From Leptasterias polaris (Eukaryota; Echinodermata; Asteroidea; Forcipulatida; Asteriidae), in NCBI GenBank assembly GCA_037783415.1, contig JAZGTN010000088.1, positions 806,001 through 870,000 of the forward strand: a stretch of 64,000 bases of DNA, given 5' to 3'. Under the pieces are notes generated by a model. The model did no database searches and was not told the DNA's origin. It saw only the letters and a list, made by a program, of their open reading frames with translations. Positions 60,701 through 64,000 of the stretch are shown here, in pieces. The stretch's first letter is position 1, and each line of letters opens with the position of its first letter. The position numbers and the translations under genes were made by a program.

Positions 60701-63317
60701 CTTTTGTTTCTCTTAAATTGATACACATCGGCCCCTTTGATGCCTTCTTCATCAAGCAGTACTGCAAGAGGACAACCAACATCACAAGAAAGTGTTGGAA
60801 TGTTTCATTTTAGCCAGAACAGATTTTTGTAAAGATTTTGTAAAGGCCTACTTCTTAAATTTTCTTAAAGTTAGTTTTGATACATGACAACATTACCAAG
60901 GGTTGTCCAATGCACAAAAATAACCAGTACAAAAGCAACAAGAAAGGGCTGATTTTAATTAAAGATGAAATTGACAGAAATTTGAAGACAAAAATAGTTT
61001 AAACAACTGAACTTTTTACTGAAGTACCTGTACCTAGATTTCAAATAAAAAATTAGAAACAAGTTCATAATGTTATCTAAAGTTGTTGCAAGTTTGGAGT
61101 GAAGTTGAAAAGTTTGGAGTGAAGTTGAAAAGCTTGAGTCCCACATTTCCCAATAGTTTTTAATACACCTTGGCTAATAAACTCTTTGATGACTTTTATG
61201 CACCTTCTGGTGTTTTATTCAAATTGTCCTCTTCATCATCTTCTTCTCCTTCTTCGCTTTCGTCATCATCTGATGTGTCGGAGTCCGAGTCCTGCTTTTT
61301 CAAACCTAAGAGAGTTTCGCTGTAATTGACTTTCTTTCTGGAGGTGCGGACTGGCCGCTGGGCTGAAGGCGTTTCTACGAGTGTCTGCACCTTGGAGATT
61401 CTTGGTTTCTTTACTGGAGAAAGTCAAGTTGAAGTTGGTCAACTATTTTATACTATGCATTGTATAAGGTACATGTCTGTAACTATTTTTTATTTTAGGT
61501 CGGTGGAAGGTAGAAGGGAATCATTACAATAATCTATGCTTCAGCTCAGAACCTTTTTGAAGGACATCCATCTCTGTTACCTGGTGTTTGGCCTTGGTCC
61601 CCCTTTAAAATGTTCCCATTGACATGAAGACTTTCTTTTGCCCCCAAATTTGATAAGTTCCTTCCTCAATTAGCCTAAAGGTCTGTGATTCAAAGTTTGT
61701 AATTATTATGCATAATAAATTGGGCATGTAATCACTTTGTAATTCATTATAACCAAAGCAAAAGTAGTGTCTTATTTTTAGATATGATTACGTAATGTAT
61801 ATGCTGGTCATAAATAAGTGAAAAAGTGGCGGTCAGAATGCCTTTCCCCTACTTTTCAACTACATATAAATAAACAAACTGTGAAAGTTTTGATACAATT
61901 AAAATGTAAATTACAAAAAAAAGACACATAAAAAACCAACACAAATAAAAAAATAGGCAATGGTGATTGCTGGGGGTGTGAGGATCATAATATCCTATGA
62001 TTATCATAAGTAATATTTAATAACTCAAAGCCCACTTTCTATTTTCTTTATATTTTCGTTTTTATAAGAGCCGCTGCAGACAATCAAGGCCCTGGTAACT
62101 CTAACACCGAGCGTGCCAGGGCGGCGAGGGTCTGCCTGGGTCCAGAGCCGCTGGGCTACCCCTGCCTGGGTGCAAAGACGACCCTCCGAGAAGACCGCAA
62201 AGTATGGAGTCGGAGGCCTTCGGAGGCGCATGCTGATGGGAGCCAAAGGCGCTGCGACACCCACGAAGCGGCTCTGAAGACAAGGCCCCAGTAAAGCAAA
62301 GATCGAGCATGCCAGGGTGGCGAGGGTCTGCCTGGGTCCAGAGCCGCTGGCTACCCCTGCCTGGTCGAGGAGAGGACCCTCCGAGATAACGGCAAAGTAC
62401 CGTGTCGGAGGCGTTCGGAGGCGCAGGCTGATAGGGGCCAAAGGCGCTCAGACACCCATGAAGCGGCTCTGCAGACAAGTCCCCGGTAACTCTAAGACCG
62501 AGCGTGTCAGGGCGGTTATTATCTCGTTTGAACGACTTATTATCTCGTTCGAACAACTTATTATCTCGTTCGAACGACTTAATTTTTAATTTTTTTTACT
62601 TCAACTTGGCAGCAATGCACTTCCGTAAATTAATAAATAAAAGAAATAAAAATTTAAGAGGACATTATTTCAAGCGTTCAGCCAGTAGTCAGAACTCTCA
62701 AAGTCAAGTAGTCAAGCCCAAAAGAAATAAGAATGTGTTTTTAGTTTTTGCGAGTTGCATTTATCAAGACTACTGTTGACCCCAAAACTGTTGATTTATA
62801 AAATTATTTTGACACTTTGTTGTGTAAAGTTGTAAAACTAACACAGTAACAATTCAAAAGTTCACTTCACAGTCTCTGTGTGGTGGGCCTATTATTTATT
62901 TTTATCACTGTTAAACTTTATGGACAGTTAAGGGCATAGTTTGACCTGAAAAGGGGAGATAAAGTGGCAGCTGAATGCGGCATTTTTGCCCAGTTGAGTT
63001 CTGAATAATTTGATGATTAAAGCAGGAATAGTGAAAACAAAACCCACATGGGTCGATTTGGTTTACGGTGTGTAAATGAAACGGCAGGGGGCGAGTAGGA
63101 TTACTCGCGCTCCAGATAGGTTATTTAATTGTGAAAAGAAGAACAGCACTTTGCCAGAAGAAAATCTGCTTTTGTAAATAACTATGTTATACTTCAGAAA
63201 AGTGGTTGGTAAATTAATTATACCTGAAACTTCATCAAGGCTCACAATGTGCTTCACAACTTCATCGTTCCCAACAAACTCCAACGCCACGGACACATGT
63301 CTTGCGGAAGCCGCCAT
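51734..63317 (-). CDS. ORC2: Origin recognition complex subunit 2 (ORC2), complete, 12 coding exons
   Basis: ORC2 is a core subunit of the nuclear complex that marks replication origins and loads the MCM helicase. Exons, in transcript order: 63317-63224, 61413-61204, 60761-60567, 60015-59798, 58396-58191, 57741-57609, 56936-56834, 55385-55248, 54494-54323, 53586-53525, 52636-52518, 51814-51734. All introns are GT-AG and phases agree, giving 1731 nt or 576 residues plus stop; human ORC2 has 577. Residues ~1-240 are acidic/basic and disordered-looking. The AAA+-like core includes [13 protein letters not shown] (~316-328, a degenerate P-loop) and [11 protein letters not shown] (~388-398, Walker-B position). 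The C-terminal winged helix includes [19 protein letters not shown] (~511-529). The last exon encodes [11 protein letters not shown] and ends at TGA 51736-51734. The start is set by the N-terminal match ([12 protein letters not shown]). Exon 3's donor lies within ~15 bp of a SINE tail. Splice-site duplications are listed separately. Confidence 0.95.
52265..52429. mobile_element. MITE with CRE-containing inverted repeats, copy 2 (ORC2 intron 11)
   Basis: 165 bp bounded by gaccttatgcattgacgtca and its near complement. It is inverted relative to copy 1 at 45663. The YY1-like part of copy 1 has decayed here (cgctatcttagcg). It lies in the last ORC2 intron. Confidence 0.75.
53214..53441. mobile_element. 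MITE in ORC2 intron 10 with YY1-like motif in its ends
   Basis: 228 bp bounded by atagatag and ctatctat, with inner inverted repeats ggccatctttacgggcaa and its complement. Each inner repeat carries AAGATGGC, matching the YY1 core. The interior is CpG-rich (cgttacgcgtgag, cgcggctgcg). There is no coding capacity. Confidence 0.65.
53583..54065. repeat. Tandem amplification of the ORC2 exon 10 acceptor region (about 5 copies)
   Basis: Units begin (plus strand) acctctgttcaaataaaa at 53583 (the real exon 10 boundary), 53679, 53773, 53868 and 53989, so the period is 94-96 bp, with one of 121. The long unit contains an extra triplication of a 13-bp acagaatgaacct piece. On the coding strand each unit has an A/T-rich tract, then gaacagAGGTAT. 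The upstream copies are thus decoy 3' splice sites in intron 9. The copy at 53868 has lost the CAG (reads ctgag). Using a decoy would bring in an early in-frame TGA. Confidence 0.85.
54219..54386. repeat. 84-bp tandem duplication of the end of ORC2 exon 9 and its donor
   Basis: Bases 54219-54302 and 54303-54386 are nearly identical, with a 1-2 base difference (caggctt against cagactt). Each holds the last ~64 nt of exon 9 and the donor AG|GTGAGT. The upstream donor (at 54322) must be used, because reading on to the second copy gives GCA AGG TGA, a stop. The duplication length is a multiple of three. Confidence 0.9.
54965..55190 (+). mobile_element. 3' end of the CR1/Rex-like LINE, copy 2 (ORC2 intron 8)
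   Basis: The plus strand encodes the same [16 protein letters not shown] end as copy 1, followed by a short tail and an A-rich stretch (55198-55220). It lies antisense to ORC2 and ends about 30 bp from the exon 8 donor. Confidence 0.7.
55432..56552. repeat. ~58-bp minisatellite, about 19 copies, in ORC2 intron 7
   Basis: The unit reads gttgtctaaggtttatgggt, then ttttgaggcattgcatggtg, then aggtatcaatgta..attca. Copies alternate between variants in the ends (tgtacatt, tgtatatt, tgaagatt) and in gggt/aggt/tggt. Two copies are shortened (near 55615 and 56490). The array ends 46 bp before the exon 8 acceptor, leaving just enough room for branch point and tract. A 24-bp piece of the unit also occurs at 51608-51631. 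Confidence 0.95.
57792..58022 (-). mobile_element. 3' end of the CR1/Rex-like LINE, copy 3 (ORC2 intron 5)
   Basis: Same segment and orientation as copy 1, more decayed (for example [12 protein letters not shown] where the others read [12 protein letters not shown]). It lies in the sense direction of ORC2. Confidence 0.7.
58680..59340. other. ORC2 intron 4: short degenerate repeats, no exon
   Basis: The motif tgttgcatagggaatt occurs three times (58712, 58753 and 58808, the first with one change), spaced irregularly. The rest has no recognisable exon, RNA gene or element. Confidence 0.5.
59383..59700. mobile_element. Palindromic tRNA-Asn-like element, copy 2 (ORC2 intron 4)
   Basis: Two whole tRNA-like sequences face away from each other: minus 59383-59453 (D stem GCTC/GAGC, loop ACGTTAA with GTT) and plus 59629-59700 (more decayed, anticodon lost). 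Both are flanked by tgttcaacccc/gttaaacaaag-like arms and a ~170-bp spacer related to that of copy 1. It is longer than copy 1, which has lost half of its left tRNA. Confidence 0.65.
60145..60555 (+). mobile_element. tRNA-derived SINE (ORC2 intron 3, antisense)
   Basis: The head has an A-box-like tggccaagctgtttgcgcac and a B box GGGTTCGAGTCCC. The body contains tgtccttaagcaagacactt, a block I recognise from many deuterostome SINEs. The tail ends tgctatatacaaac then ttattatta. The tail stops about 10 bp from the exon 3 donor. No flanking duplication was established. Confidence 0.8.
62094..62515. repeat. GC-rich ~195-bp tandem repeat, 2.2 copies (ORC2 intron 1)
   Basis: gccagggcggcgagggtctg starts at 62115, recurs at 62311 (196 bp) and in part at 62506 (195 bp). 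Copies differ by ~10% and small indels. It is far richer in GC and CpG than its surroundings. Because stops are rare in such sequence, long open frames appear on minus (62025-62556), but they overlap each other and follow the repeat, so they are not taken as genes. Confidence 0.8.
62516..62578. repeat. 21-bp repeat, three copies, each with a TCGTTCGAACGA palindrome
   Basis: Units at 62516, 62537 and 62558 read ttattatctcgttcgaacga plus c, with single changes in the first two. It abuts the GC-rich repeat exactly and is followed by AT-rich DNA. Confidence 0.85.
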
Positions 63318-63605
63318 CTTTGAATTTACTCCAATAAATAATACGTCGTCTGCAGTTTTATTTTGACCAACGATCTTCGATTTTGACTACACAAATTTCA
63401 ATACCATTCCATTTTAAGATGGGTTTTTGCCACTAGATAGTGTTCATTTGTAAATTATAAATGATTTATTACACAAATTATATTTTAATATCTAATTTAT
63501 ATAATAATGTTTTTAAGCTGAAGTTTATGATCGAGTTTAGTCTAAAGTTGAGTCATGGTTTGAGTTCGGTCCACAAACAAACAAACATAGGAATCACTCT
63601 TAAAG
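63318..63605. promoter_or_regulatory. Bidirectional promoter between ORC2 and the ZNF830-like gene
   Basis: The two start codons are 288 bp apart in head-to-head order. AAGATGGCGGC, the full YY1 consensus, covers the ORC2 ATG (minus, 63320-63310). AAGATGGCG covers the other ATG (plus, 63603-63611). The interval is AT-rich, and no TATA box in a convincing position was picked out. YY1 sites overlapping start codons are known in TATA-less housekeeping promoters. Confidence 0.7.
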
Positions 63606-63709
63606 ATGGCGTCCTCCGGCAAGAGAAAAGTTGATCTGCGGGATTTAATGAAGAAACAACGCGCGGAGAGCAAATCCACAGCAACGAGGATAAACTCACC
63701 ATTGGCAAA
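63606..63709 (+). CDS. ZNF830: First exon of a ZNF830-like zinc-finger gene (partial)
   Basis: 104 nt from ATG to an AT-AC donor give 34 whole codons plus two bases. Residues such as KRKVDLRDLMKKQRAESK and RINSPLAK match the N-terminus of ZNF830 (also called CCDC16/OMCG1), where a basic LM-K-Q segment leads to an I-SP-AKY motif just before the C2H2 finger. ZNF830 is a nuclear protein linked with pre-mRNA splicing and early development. The zinc finger and the rest would lie to the right of the window. The start is supported by the match and the YY1-like context. The assignment rests on a short segment remembered from the family. Confidence 0.7.
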
Positions 63710-63718
63710 ATATCCTTT
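63710..63718 (+). promoter_or_regulatory. U12-type AT-AC 5' splice site (ATATCCTTT)
   Basis: The exon would end in AA and the intron begin ATATCCTTT, the full consensus of U12-dependent AT-AC introns. No GT donor fits the conserved frame here. The phase is 2, so the split codon starts AA and can give the expected lysine of the AKY motif. Confidence 0.75.
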
Positions 63719-63986
63719 AATGTTCATCGAGCCTAATATTATTACAGAGTTAATTTTCTAAGCCAAAAAGTAACAATAAACAGCATCAACATGTGAACTG
63801 TTTTTTGTTGTTAAAAAGTTTTATAAAAAAAGTTATTTTTTGGTAGGCCTACTGTGTAAAACTGTTTGTGGACCATAGCCCCATTCAAATCATAGTCGGA
63901 CGTACATGCATAGAGACTGAGCAAGGACCTTTGTACGAAATTTGTTTATATTAAAATAATGCTGGGCCCAATTTTATATATAGAGC

Positions 63987-63994
63987 TGCTTAAC
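63987..63994 (+). promoter_or_regulatory. Candidate U12 branch site (TGCTTAAC)
   Basis: Matches 7 of 8 bases of the U12 branch consensus TCCTTAAC. In U12 introns the acceptor is usually 10-20 nt further on, which would put it just past the window end. The intron would be about 290-300 nt. Confidence 0.5.
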
Positions 63995-64000
63995 GGCCAA

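Noticed and set aside
62025..62556. Two overlapping minus frames of 138 and 151 codons
   Set aside because: They lie in a GC-rich tandem repeat inside ORC2 intron 1, in different frames, with repeated content and no known domain.

Overview
The window looks like an invertebrate nuclear genome, most likely an echinoderm and perhaps a sea star. The reasons are a split housekeeping gene with GT-AG introns, complement-control (sushi) exons, many short inverted-repeat DNA transposons, a tRNA-derived SINE and CR1/Rex-like LINE tails. The host assignment is an inference from repeat style and was not checked by any search.

Bases 1-42203 are one satellite array with a period near 2145 bp and about 20 copies. 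The first two copies run in one orientation and the next 18 in the other. The switch is an almost perfect giant palindrome centred at 3518. Each monomer is composite. It holds a degenerate tRNA-like segment with Pol III A and B boxes, a 365-bp hairpin, a 734-bp segment bounded by inverted repeats, and an unstable T-run/G-run junction. The array stops inside a hairpin arm at 42203.

Bases 42204-51224 are a transposon-rich gap with little coding capacity. It has a sushi exon followed by a broken one (43178-43798), inverted tRNA-Asn-like elements, several MITEs, a large palindrome, and a 3.2-kb region bounded by short inverted repeats. That region contains two 482-bp direct repeats related to the satellite, a G-rich run and a degenerate telomere-like minisatellite.

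Bases 51734-63317 (minus strand) carry a complete gene for origin recognition complex subunit 2 (ORC2). It has 12 coding exons, all phases agree, and it encodes 576 residues. Its introns and splice sites are crowded with local duplications: an 84-bp duplication of the exon 9 end with its donor, five tandem copies of the exon 10 acceptor region, a ~58-bp minisatellite of about 19 copies in intron 7, and transposons close to splice sites.

ORC2 is head-to-head with the first exon of a ZNF830-like zinc-finger gene (63606 onward, plus strand). They share a 288-bp promoter, and a YY1-like motif overlaps both start codons. The ZNF830 exon ends at a textbook U12-type AT-AC donor, and a U12-like branch site lies at the very end of the window.
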